Source: Chrysoperla carnea (Eukaryota; Arthropoda; Insecta; Neuroptera; Chrysopidae). Taken from it: a DNA stretch of 64,000 bases. The notes beneath the pieces are model-generated. The model saw nothing but the letters and a program-made list of their open reading frames with translations, ran no database searches and was not told the DNA's origin. A program made the translations under genes and the position numbers. The stretch spans positions 35,236,140 through 35,300,139 of the forward strand of contig NC_058342.1 of assembly GCF_905475395.1 (NCBI RefSeq). Direction: 5' to 3'. Positions 33,571 to 44,060 of the stretch are shown in pieces (the stretch's first letter is position 1; the number at the start of each line of letters is the position of its first letter).

Positions 33571-35934
33571 AAAGGAAAAAAACAAACACTAATAGTCTAA
33601 ATCAAACTAGAAATGGCACGTCTTTTCTACTGGCAGGGCTGTCAGCACTTCCTTATGGCACCTCCGCTGTTTAGTTACCTAAACTATCTCCTTTCTTGAT
33701 TTGTCTGATAAAATAATATGTTAGATATGATCTTGAATCATTAGAGACTGAACTAGTCGAAATTCGAGAACAAGCCCTGTGAAGACGTAATAGAAAAAGT
33801 GTCTTTGTGAAAAATGGGATAATGATATAAAAATACGTATAAGATGTCGTAAAATGACCGGAGAATTGGCTGGAGATAAAAAATTAGGTCTTTTGACCTA
33901 ATTCTAGATGATCATATACATTTCAAAATCTAGTCTTGTTTTCTCAACTACTTTTTTGTCTCAAATTTTGAGTACGGAACGGTGTTTAAAGGTAGAAGGC
34001 TGAAAGTTTTTAGGTAGCTTTAAAAAATAGGTCCATTAATCCTAGAATTTTATACGAGCAACATCCAATAATAATCAGCAAGCTAACTGTAGAAGGGGTA
34101 AATTTTTATGATTTCCCTTAGAAAGCTTTCTATGAAAATGTGATGGAAAATGGATAGATTGTGTGGAATCATTTGTAACGTTTTAACAAAAACAGTGACA
34201 ATAAATTTATGTACGTTGAACATGATGTGCTCTTAAACAGTTTAAAACGTTTAATTGTTGTTATACAATGGTAGTTTACAACTATTAAAATTGTAAAGTA
34301 AAATTAAGAATGATTCAAATTTTCACGCGAACGCTGAGGGGGTGTATTTGTAAATGGTGGAGAAGATTTCTCTCCCTTTCATACCAAAAATTATATATTT
34401 TATATATGCAGAGTATCTCAAAATAAAGTCCATCTATTTATACTGGGAGTTCATTCATAGATTCGGTTCGATTTAATCGATGGCATTGTTTACGCTTTTA
34501 TTACGATTTTTGATTCCCTTCCTACCCCCATGAAAGGTTTCATAAGATTGCTCGACCCTCCCCCTTCCACTTACGTAAGATTCTATTTTTCAGAATACTA
34601 AAAATCTACCTGGATGACCAAGATTTTTTGTGTTAAAAAAGCACAAATTTTATAACTCATATAAGAATCATTTAAAATGTCTCTTTACAAATATCAATTT
34701 GAATGTCCCGGTCATGTACTTTATTTCGTCGCCAATAGATGTCAGTAAGAGTCATATTTTTCTGTCAATGTTTCAGTTTTTCCTGAAAACGCGAATTAAA
34801 CAACATTTTCTAAAAATGAAACGTAAGTAAATCGATTTTTCTCCCTAAAAAACCCCTTGCATAGTAATTTCCATGAAATTGTTGGAGCCGTTTCCAAGGT
34901 GTAATTCGAAGTGTACCTCAAAGAATGAAGAAAATTATTCGACCTCCGAAATGAAACTAAATTTCTATTTTTAAATTTCGACCTACAAAATATTTGAATT
35001 TACTCTCTCCCCTCAAGATATGCCCTCCCCCCCTATTCTAAACACATTACTACAATAAATGTAAAAAAAAATCGATTTTTTTTGTTTAAATGAAAAGATC
35101 CTAAATTTAAATTTCTTTCATTTTAAATGGGAAACCTTCTATCTCGTTTAGATTTTGGTATTTTGATTTTTGAAGATACCCTGTTATACACATATTAACG
35201 TGAGTAAAAACAGTAATATAACAATGTTTTAAAGGTAAATTGTTCCTCCTTAAATTGTTACTATTATATTATCATGAACTCAAGTTATATTGTGGTAGTA
35301 TTGCTTGATATTACCCGTGTACACCCCTGTAACCCTCCAGGGTACATAATACACACACCCTATTTACTGTTTGCTTCAAATTTACAGGTAACATAAATAT
35401 GTTGTTAAATATACGATTCAACATTGTAATGTCATGAATTACTTGAAAATTCCTTGACATACGATTGTCTTCAAAAATCTTCAAAAAAATGTGATAATAA
35501 ACTAAAAACGAGAGGTGTCGTGGGATACCCGGTTGGAACTATGTTCCTATCGTATCTTTGTATATTATAAATATAGCACATACTTTTTTACGCAGATTTG
35601 CTTTGATTTTTTTGCTGGTTTCAATGATTGATTATGTACATGTTCAATTTTGTAAAATCATTTTGTGCTTTTTTCTTCTGTTCAATTTTTAAAATATTCA
35701 GTATGACTTGTAGTCGATTTACCATAAAAACACAATTCCAAAAAAAATGGAAAATATACAACAAGATGTAGGTTTAGTGTAATTAGTTTCTTGTAAATGG
35801 TTTTTTTTCTCTCACGATACTGTTTGCATAACTGTGCATCAGTAATTCTGAAATTTAAAGTATTAATTTAAGAAGTCAAATACTTGTTTTATTGTTTAAT
35901 GAATTAATTATTAAAGCTACTTTAACTCTATACT
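33571..35934. other. Unassigned spacer
   Basis: About 2.4 kb of AT-rich sequence with no recognised repeat family, RNA gene or credible exon. Confidence 0.4.
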
Positions 35935-36322
35935 TTGAATTAATTGTAATATTAGTTTAAAGAAGACATACTTCTGATTTAGTAGTCAACCCAATACGTG
36001 CGTACATTACTTTCATTTAGCTTGATCAAGATATTACATGATATAAAATTATTTGTGCTTACTTTAAATTATCTCTATTATCTTTAACTTCTTCTGATAA
36101 CTCACAACTAATTTTTTTTTTTAATGAAAAACATAAACTTTAGACAAAAAATAGAAACAAATTGACAGATTGTAAATTATTTTCAAAATATTCTCAAAAT
36201 TCATGGTAAGCTGAATCGTTTAAAAAAGATTTGGTTTCCTAAGTAACAAATCGTCGGGTTTTGGGGTCGTTTTAAATTGGCACATTTTTTGGTTTTACCT
36301 CCCAATTAGCAAACAAATTATA
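35935..36322 (+). repeat. Dispersed repeat R12, copy 1
   Basis: It matches 51425-51772 in the same orientation. Shared landmarks are GAATTAATTGTAATATTAG, GATTTAGTAGTCAACCCAAT, CTTCTTCTGATAACTCACAA and TTTTGGGGTCGTTTTAA. The copies differ by several small gaps. Ends are not defined. Confidence 0.6.
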
Positions 36323-36884
36323 AGGTTGCGAAAAAAAACATCATAGCTTACTATCACAGTCACAGTCTTTTAAATTAAGTGGTACGATTATGGCTATTTT
36401 TCCATGATAAATGACGTCAACAAAAATTATATTGTTTCATAGAACAATATATTCAGAAACATCCATTTAAATATATATATATTATTTGTCGCTTAACTGG
36501 TGCTATTATTAAACAAAATATGAAAAAGCTAAGATAATTTTCCACGCTTCATGAAAATACTTTACCGACTTTTAAATATAAAAGAGGTTTATTTAATACA
36601 AATTAGGGGATAATACCTTTTTATACTTTTATTTTGTTGCAAAAATATTAGAAGTGGAAAAAAATCTTTTTTTTTTATGTATGGAAGCAGATATGAGAAA
36701 ATTAGTCAACTTATTTTCAGTTAATCTGAAAAATGTATTTATTTCATTTTACGAAAATATGTTTTCTTTTTTCGTTATTCATAATTTTTCATACTGATTT
36801 AAAGTATTATCAAAATCTTTCAAAACAGACATTTGAATAAGTACTTATAAACTGTTTTTCTGCCGTTTGGGTTTAACAATATCT

Positions 36885-37385
36885 CCTTTCGTTTTCAGTT
36901 ATCGTGTTGACAGACAGACGGACAGACGGGCAGACAGAGAACCGAAAATGGACTAATTATGTGGTTTTATGAACACCTATACCAAAATTATGTTCAATAT
37001 TTTTAAGCGTTTTAAACTTGTGTTTAAACTTAGTATACCTTGATATATATTACATATACACGGTGTTCTGTTATTGACTGCAGATCGTTGGCCTACAAAA
37101 TAAGCTCATAAAGACGAAGGGAAAAGTTATTTACCAATTTTCGATCTGAGGCATACTTTGAGAGATAATAAATCAATTAAATTAATCTGCCCACTGCCAA
37201 CTTAGTTTATGTAATAGGCTATTGCCTTTAATATCTAAGTGAACTGTGATTCGATAAATCTATTAACTTTGTATTAATTCAGATACAAAATTGGTAAATA
37301 ACTATTACCTCCGTCTTGATGAGCTTATTCTGTAGACCAACCATCTGCAGTCAATAACAGAACACTTTGTACACAATAGTATAAA
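36885..37385 (+). repeat. R5 dispersed repeat, copy 5, split by a nested element
   Basis: The 3' half of R5 runs from ATCTCCTTTCGTTTTCAGTT through the CAGACGG-type core to TATTACATATATA (37060). Its last bases (about 37372-37385, ending GTATAAAAA) lie after the insertion at 37061-37369. Confidence 0.7.
37061..37369. mobile_element. TA-flanked miniature inverted-repeat transposon, 309 bp
   Basis: Inverted ends of about 55 bp: CACGGTGTTCTGTTATTGAC onward on the left, and the inverse ending GTCAATAACAGAACACTTTG on the right. They include ATAAGCTCAT and ATGAGCTTAT as inner arm limits. TA flanks both sides (37059-37060, 37370-37371), as for Tc1-mariner-type elements. No transposase frame. A second, truncated copy lies at 52866-52952. 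The host is an R5 copy, so this insertion is younger than that R5. Confidence 0.85.
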
Positions 37386-37841
37386 AATGCCAATAATTTT
37401 TATTACATATTGTATCATAATAATTTATTGCATACATTTCTATAAATTTTGATATACAATAACGAAATATAAATTTTCGATAGAGGCCATTTAGGAAAGT
37501 AAATAACAGTTATTGTTTTCTAACAGTTTTCCAAATGCGCCACTTATTTTAATGTAAAGGAATATTGGCAACAAATCAAACTAAATTGTATTGTGTGTGT
37601 GTGTGTTGCCCGTTGCCTATACTATAGTAGTTTTGATGAAAATCGTTTATGTATCATTTAAGGGTTTGTCGCATTCATGATATAACCAATACACAAAAAA
37701 AAAAACATTTTATAAATGATTCTACGCAACTTTATTTTCGAGAAAAATGATTGTGGTTCGAATTGAGAAGACTTGGATTTCAAATAAATGTTAGTTTAGT
37801 AAACGATTCATAAACAAAATGATGAATAATCTAGATAAGAG

Positions 37842-38058
37842 ATTAGGTTAGGTTAGGTTATATTGGTTGTCTACGAAGGACACTCTTAGGTTATAGAGCC
37901 CCTTGTGATAGCATATATGTGTTTTGCCACCGTTTCCATCTTCTCTCTATGTGTTTTACCACCTTTTTCATTTCAAATTTTCAATTATTTTCAAAGATTG
38001 AGTGCACCTCCTTCATGCATATACCATGCACTGCACCAGCTCATCACAACTATTAATT
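37842..38058 (-). mobile_element. SINE1 copy d, diverged, head missing
   Basis: Minus orientation with a (TTAGG)n tail on the plus strand (37842-37859), the GTCTACGAAGGACAC motif and the GAGTGCACCTCCTTCATGCA motif. The hairpin region is rearranged, with a partial duplication of ATGTGTTTT(A/G)CCACC. The tRNA-like head is lost and an R7 copy follows directly. Confidence 0.7.
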
Positions 38059-38065
38059 GAGGAGA

Positions 38066-38285
38066 TATACAAGGATTGAATAATACTAGGAATTTCAATA
38101 AAACTTTATAAATAAATTTTTTGATTAACAAAGTTTCCAAAAATCATAAAAATTTCTAGATCTTCGGGCTTTTCGGGATAAAATATCGTTCAAAGTTGGC
38201 TGAAACAAAGCATGTATTTGGTTTATTTGTGTGTACCATGCAATAAACCACAACTTTTTTTACAATACTGTTGGTCAAAGATTCA
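38066..38285 (+). repeat. Dispersed repeat R7, internally deleted copy
   Basis: It starts ACAAGGATTGAATAATACTA and ends with the GTACCATGCAATAAACCA segment. The interior between CGGGCTTTTCGG and GCATGTATTTGGTTTAT is shortened relative to 60435-60970. Confidence 0.6.
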
Positions 38286-38884
38286 ATTGCACAGATCTCC
38301 AATTACATAAATTTTCGTGAAAATATTTTTATTCGATATACAATACTTTATTTTTTTTTTAGTATAAAGTAAAAACGTTTTCTGTATAGGTTTTTCTTGC
38401 ATTGTATCATCGGTAGGGATGAAAAAAAGAAGATGAAAATAATACTGAAAAATAAATATTATAATGATTACAATGGAAAATCTTTTTCAATTTCAATAGA
38501 ATTATATTTAAATTGAAATATGAGAATTTCCTTTGACAATATGGTTTGCCCGTATTATTTATTGTAATAGTGGACTGTACCAATATGACAATAACGACTT
38601 TTTCGTCACTAAAATTGTATTTTTCTAGAGAAAAAAACAGTGTTTAAGAGGATTTTCAATATCTACTATTGTATATTCAATTCGAATTCTGTGTTGCCTT
38701 TCAATACTCAAAAGTTCGATTCGATTCTTAGTAACGGAGGAGATATACATTGTCGGGAGTTTATTGGAAATAAAGTCAGGAAATTTTCTGACCTAGCTTG
38801 ATTTATAAGAAATTAAAAATATGCAATTAATGACCGTTAATATTAAGTTCACAATTCGCTTAATAGTGATGAAAATAATTTCAA
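38286..38884. other. Unassigned spacer
   Basis: AT-rich with no recognised feature. Confidence 0.4.
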
Positions 38885-39420
38885 ACTTGTAACACGGGGG
38901 TTTTTGGGGTCGCTGAACATGAATATCGTGACGGAATTGGTCTCAGAGGTACTTGGTGCTCAGAGTAAACCGTTCCTCGTCGTCTACTGGAGTTTTCGGG
39001 AAACCTGTTATATAAACTTTTTCGTCTAGTGAGGTTTTCGGGGTCGCTGAACACAATTATCGTGACAGAATTGGTCTCAAAGGTTCCTGGTGCAACAGTA
39101 TACCCGTCGCCTCCTGGAGTTTTCGAGAGATTCGTCATATAATCAGTGCAAAAGCGTTACTAGGGAGTTTTTGGGATCGCTGAACACGAATTTCGTGACA
39201 GAATTGGTCTTAGAGATACCTGATGCAACGGCATCCCCGACGCCTCCTGGAGTATACATGAAATGAATCATATAATCAGTCCAAACTCGTTACACGAGTG
39301 TTTTTGGGGTCGCTGAACACGAATATCGCCAAAATCCCCTAGTTTGGACTGATTATATGACGAATTTATCGAAAACTTTAGGAGGTGATGGGGATACCGT
39401 TGCACCAAGTACCTCTTAGA
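38885..39420 (+). repeat. R10 tandem array, 133-134 bp period, closed by an inverted unit
   Basis: The motif GGGGTCGCTGAACA (with variants) starts at 38906, 39040, 39173 and 39306. Each unit also has GAATTGGTCT and CTCCTGGAGTTTTCG. After the fourth motif the sequence turns round: CCAAACTCGTTAC is mirrored by GTTTGGACTGATTATATGAC, and the remaining part is in reverse order. The units are GC-richer than the surroundings. An 85-residue minus-strand frame is a read-through of the array. Confidence 0.8.
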
Positions 39421-39947
39421 CCAATTATGCTTTTTGAGAGAAACTATTCGAATTCTGGAGTCTCCTTAAATGGCAACCGTAGAGTTCGGAATGAATCGAC
39501 ATGTAACGACTTGGAAATAGTATGTAACTTTTTTCTATATCAGCTAAAAACTTGATGATTAGTAGCCAATAAATGCTTATGCTAATTTGTACATATATTT
39601 ACGATACAAATGTTATTCGCAAGGACATTGTATCGTTAAATTAGCATTTCCTATCATTCCTATATATATTGATATGACATGTGCCTTTGCGAATGATAAA
39701 TACATGAATGTGCAGGCTATATGATGAACGCTTCCTAGGGGAGTCTTCAACACAGTCACAATGGAGACCTACGTTGTAACTATTATGTATACCTACCCAT
39801 ATACTGTTGAAAATACTATCGTATACATCGAACAACATTAAATCTACTGGGTCATTCAAAATTAGAGATTTTTCGATTCGAAAAACGATTTGGTAGCTGA
39901 GCATTTACTTAGATAGATATAGAAGAAAAGTACCAAGCACAGGCACA
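39421..39947. other. Unassigned spacer
   Basis: No repeat or gene recognised. An 87-residue minus-strand frame (39641-39904) has no identifiable motif. Confidence 0.4.
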
Positions 39948-39951
39948 TTAA

Positions 39952-40592
39952 GGATGTATGAGCATGGTAGTAGGGGCACAAATTTAAAAATAGATATTTT
40001 CAATTTTGATGATAAATTTATATTATTACTTGACGATATAAGACGAAAAGTAAGAATAAAATTTTTCGATATCTGGCTTAATTTTCAAAATATCGAAAAT
40101 TGAAAATTTTGTTTAATTATTTAGCTTTCGATATTTCGAAAACCAAGACACATATCGAAAAATTTTATTCTTATTTTTCGTCTACATTCATGAAGTTATA
40201 ACAAAATTCATCATCAAAGTTGAAAATAAAATAAAAATAATTTCAACCCTTAATCTACCCTGCTCTTACATCCCTTATATGGACGGTGACACTTAGTTTT
40301 TTTCTTTTCTAATTCATTGCTAATATATTTACTTTCTATTAAAAAGTTTTTTTTTTAAATTAGTTTTCATTCATTCCAAATGAAAATTATCAAAAACTTC
40401 CAAAATATGTCGTTTTTTGAGATTCCTCCATAAGAGCCAATGTATTTTATATCGATTTTTAATGACTTTTTTCTTAAAAATTTGCACGGATACCTAAACT
40501 GAAATTTTAACCACATATTATTTGAGTAAAAGACTACCTACAAACAAATTTTGAGCCTTTCAATCAAACATTGTTGTCATGCTCATACATCC
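39952..40592 (+). mobile_element. TTAA-flanked miniature transposon, copy C, complete reference (641 bp)
   Basis: Both TTAA duplications (39948-39951, 40593-40596) and both inverted ends (GGATGTATGAGCATG and its exact inverse) are intact. An internal imperfect inverted repeat at 40042-40182 has arms of about 60 bp beginning GACGAAAAGTAAGAATAAAA. No frame for a transposase is present. The perfect ends suggest this is the youngest of the three copies. Confidence 0.9.
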
Positions 40593-40596
40593 TTAA

Positions 40597-41204
40597 TAAA
40601 CAATAAATTGTTAATTCAATGAAACGATCGATGTTAAATTTCACTAAAAAAATTATTAAATAGGCAACTGTTATGACGTAAATGTTAAGTGTTTGACAAA
40701 TAATCGAAAACTATTATACATGTATAACGTATACGTAATTCAAGTTGCCTATATATTAATTTTGTAAGTCAATTTTAGCAAGATTTCGCAAAAACCAGCT
40801 GCGACTGTATGAAACCTACTGTGCATTCGTTTTTTTGGATGACGCTGTACATACGTTCACATATACCAGTAATAATATGGCACATCTTTACGACATAATC
40901 ACTGTAAGTTTTACGACTGTGTTTTCTTTTTTTCATTACTTTTTGATTCGACTCCTCGTATTCAAACAAAATTTTCTTGTATTATTACAGTTTGGAAAAA
41001 ACTTTTTTAATCAATAATCGATTTGAATAATATTTTCATATAAATATTTATTATTTATTTTTCAAAAAAAAAAAAAAAAAACATTTTTATTACGTTTTTA
41101 AAGTTTTTCCACACATCACTCGCTTCCACCCTTAAATTATATTTTTTAGAATCATTCCGATTCGAATACAAAAAAATAAAAATTATTTATGATTAAAATT
41201 TTGG
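40597..41204. other. Unassigned spacer
   Basis: AT-rich, including an 18-A run near 41065-41082. Two overlapping short frames on opposite strands (40775-41017) are not supported as genes. Confidence 0.4.
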
Positions 41205-41255
41205 ATAAATGTTTACCCTTGAGTTCGCAAATTAAGTGCAAATTACATAGTATGT
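41205..41255 (-). repeat. R5 dispersed repeat, copy 6, left fragment
   Basis: GTTTACCCTTGAGTTCGCAA matches the R5 motif with consensus GTTTACCCACGAGGGCGCAA. The repeat is broken by the composite SINE1 insertion and resumes at 42320. Confidence 0.55.
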
Positions 41256-41710
41256 CGCCCTATTAGCTCAGTTGGTTAAGGCGTAACCAATTCTGTCCGC
41301 GGTATGATTAGGGTAGCGGGTTCGATTCCCTCCGTCGCAACAAAATTAATTTAGTTAATAGTTGTGAATGATATATGATGAAGGAGGTGCACTCAGCCTC
41401 TGAAATTGAGGAGCTAATAAATGAAATTATCAGCGAAAGGTGGTTGTTTCGGATAGTTGGTTAAAAAACTAATGTTTCAGTGACTGAACGGAATGAAAAT
41501 GTTGGCTTTACTGTCAGATTCATAAAATATCTCGAAAATTACTCATTTAATGGTCAAATAAACACGATTTTTGTAATTTTCGGGTCAAAATTACCTTATA
41601 AACTTAGTTTTATCGAAATCGGAAACAAAAACTTTTTTTACACTTTTTGCAATTTGTAAAAATCGAAAAAATCATAAAAAATTCAAAAAAACACAATTTT
41701 TGTAATTTTT

Positions 41711-41875
41711 GGTTGGGTTGGGTTGGGTTAGGTTGGGTTAGGTTGGGTTAGGTTGGGTTAGGTTGGGTTAGGTTGGGTTAGGTTGGGTTAGGTTGGGTTA
41801 GGTTGGGTTAGGTTGGGTTAGGTTGGGTTAGGTTGGGTTAGGTTGGGTTAGGTTGGGTTAGGTTGGGTCGGGTTG
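41711..41875 (+). repeat. (TTAGGTTGGG)n interstitial telomere-like array
   Basis: Near-perfect decamer repeats, each the arthropod telomere unit TTAGG plus a TTGGG variant, starting with three TTGGG units. The copy at 4509-4697 is more variable. Confidence 0.9.
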
Positions 41876-42232
41876 AGTGTGGGTGTGTTTGTGTTTGTGG
41901 GTGTGGGTGTGGGAGTGGAAGTGGGAGTGGGTGTTGGTGTGAGAGTGGGAGTGGGTGTAGGTGTGGGAGTGGGAGTGGGAGTGGGAGTGGGAGTGGGAGT
42001 GGGAGTGGGAGTGGGAGTGGGAGTGGGAGTGGGAGTGGGAGTGGGAGTGAGTGTGGGAGTGGGAGTGGGAGTGGGAGTGGGAGTGGGAGTGGGAGTGGGA
42101 GTGGGAGTGGGAGTGGGAGTGGGAGTGGGAGTGGGAGTGGGAGTGGGAGTGGGAATGGGAGTGGGAGTGGGAGTGGGAGTGGGAGTGGGAGTGGGAGTGG
42201 GAGTGGGAGTGGGAGTGGGAGTGGGAGTGGGA
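41876..42232 (+). repeat. (GTGGGA)n hexamer array, G-quadruplex-prone
   Basis: After a short GTGTTT/GTGGGT lead-in, the array is an almost pure GGGAGT hexamer with a few variants (GAAGTG, GTGAGT, GGAATG). All plus-strand guanine runs of three are three bases apart. All six reading frames stay open, giving false proteins such as (Gly-Ser)n, (Gly-Val)n, (Trp-Glu)n, (Thr-Pro)n and (His-Ser)n; none is a gene. Confidence 0.92.
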
Positions 42233-42319
42233 AAGGTGGTAAAACACTTATATGGTATCATAATGGGCTCTTTAGCCTAAGTGTGTCCTTCGTGGACAGC
42301 CAATATAACCTAGCCTACG

Positions 42320-42490
42320 TAGTATGTATTATATGGGAATATCAGTTATGTGTATGTGGCTATCTAAGAGTGGATATTTTTCTTTACTTACGTGACGTAA
42401 AAAAAACAAACTATCGCGTAATGAACACTGTCTATACATTGGTATTTCAACAATTTGCTCAGTCAATTGTTTGTTTTCACTTGTTTATAT
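42320..42490 (-). repeat. R5 dispersed repeat, copy 6, right fragment
   Basis: It resumes with TAGTATGTATTATATGGGAA, matching R5 copy 4, and ends ACTGTCTATACATTGGTATT plus the CAGTCAATTGTTTG subterminal motif. Confidence 0.7.
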
Positions 42491-42759
42491 GACTTTTTAG
42501 TATCAAAAATTGGTTGAGATAAATAATGGATTGATATTTGTTTGACTTGAAAAGTCAATTGTCCATTTGGTTAAGGTAATGGTTAGCTACTTTGTTGTTC
42601 GTGACCGTTTAATAAAGTAATAAATAGTAAGCAGATGGTGTATTTTCCATGATGACAAACTAATAGGGTTGTCAACAAAATTTTTCAAAATCTTTTCTTC
42701 GATTTAAAACAGTTTTTAGTTCGAAGATTCGAGTATAAGTCTCCATTTTTCGTTAAATG

Positions 42760-43131
42760 TACTAACGAATAGTTTTTAATGAAACTGTACAGCAATATAG
42801 CTAATATATCAGAATAACACATGAGATATGATTTATAAAGATATATTAATAAAAATTAAAAAAATTTAAAAATTAATATAATTTCACATTACCATAAATT
42901 ACAGATTTCTGTAAAAATAGTCAATATAAAATGTTTCACGGCCATCTTCTCTGATATACTCAATGAATAATTACTATTATACATTTAAAAAAATAGAAAA
43001 CCATACATATATTTTACCTTTGTAAAACAATCCTTACCATTATTTCGAGTGTTATAGAAAGGAGATAAGCGAGTTCAATCTTTATCAATCTTTACTTTTA
43101 AACCCAGCGAAGCGGGTGGGTATCACTCTAG
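42760..43131 (+). mobile_element. Helitron copy, 5'-truncated, intact 3' end
   Basis: It matches the complete element at 19466-19866 from AATGAAACTGTACAGCAATA to the end. The 3' hairpin ACCCAGCGAAGCGGGT and terminal CTAG followed by T are intact. It carries a small extra block (about 42990-43040) relative to the complete copy. Confidence 0.85.
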
Positions 43132-43714
43132 TAGTTAATTAAAGATGTTTGTATTAATCTGTCCACCATTCGATAATCTTTAATCACGTGATGAAAGATT
43201 TTCTCAAGCTTTTTGCACATGCTTAAATTTTCTTCAATTTTCTTTAATCATAGCCTCTACATAATTTTATATAAATTTATTTTTTTAATGCACTAGCAAC
43301 TTCAAAAACGGCGAGTTGGCAACCCTATAAAAAACCATCCCTATTAGAATGATAGACGAACTTGGTAGCGGTATAGTTCATAAATAGGACATTAAAATAT
43401 TTATATCAAATATTTAATTGTAGTATGACTTATGTGTTTATTGTAAAATTGTTTATTTAATGATAGCTTAAGTCAATAATGAATATAAACTTCCGTTTCA
43501 TTGTAATTATTTTGTGTTATAATTAATAATTATTCTAAAGTACTGTTTATCTATTTAAACAATTATTTTCATTTTATTTCTACGCATTTCATTTTAAGGT
43601 TGTTGTCTCGCTGTCGACGCATAGACTCCAAAAAATTCTGAATTATTGTATACTTATTAAAAAACTTTGAGTTTGATAAATTTGTTACCAACAAATATGA
43701 ATCACAAATATTTA
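43132..43714. other. Unassigned spacer
   Basis: AT-rich with no recognised feature. Confidence 0.4.
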
Positions 43715-44060
43715 ATTATATTAATAGAAACAGTGGCATTAAAACCTTATAAATAACGCACAAATTTTCGTCTTCAAAATAAAAAAAATCCTTTCTTAAT
43801 TTGACTAATAAACACAGTAAGCTTAAATTGAATGACACGGTAAATCGAGAGTGGACAACAATAATAACATGTATTTGTAAGTGCAGGTAGATTGTGGCTT
43901 ACAAAACAGGTTGGGGGCGAGGTTAAGATAATTCAAGTGATCAGTTTGTGATGAAGTGGTTCTCTAATTACACGAAAAAACAACTTTCAATGCAAAACAA
44001 AAGAGTTGAGGTTTCTGACTTTTATCCGGAAATTTGGTATAAATACTTGACTATGCGTGT
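43715..44060 (+). repeat. Dispersed repeat R9, copy b (uninterrupted)
   Basis: It follows copy a from GCATTAAAACCTTATAAATA to GGAAATTTGGTATAAATA without the 130-bp insertion, so it supplies the empty-site reference for 7222-7352. Confidence 0.65.

Larger units (their letters stand above)
41256..42319 (+). mobile_element. Composite SINE1 copy e, complete, with internal telomere-like and G-rich arrays
   Basis: In order: a tRNA-like head (41256-41342) with A box TAGCTCAGTTGGTTAAGGC and B box GGGTTCGATTCCC; the SINE1 body to GAAAGGTGGT (about 41446); a non-SINE segment from TGTTTCGGATAG to the satellite-like 41516-41690; a (TTAGGTTGGG)n array (41711-41875); a (GTGGGA)n array (41876-42232); then the normal SINE1 3' part (GGTGGTAAAACACTTATATG through TCCTTCGTGGACAGCCAATA) and tail TAACCTAGCC. 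The 8-bp TAGTATGT flanks it (41248-41255, 42320-42327), inside an R5 copy. So the whole 1.06 kb behaves as one inserted unit. The promoter boxes are intact. Confidence 0.82.

Noticed and set aside
41848..42492. Five long overlapping open frames on both strands, encoding (Gly-Ser), (Gly-Val), (Trp-Glu), (Thr-Pro) and (His-Ser) repeats
   Set aside because: They are translations of the (GTGGGA)n array, which contains no stop codon in several frames, and of its complement. No unique N- or C-terminal domain exists.
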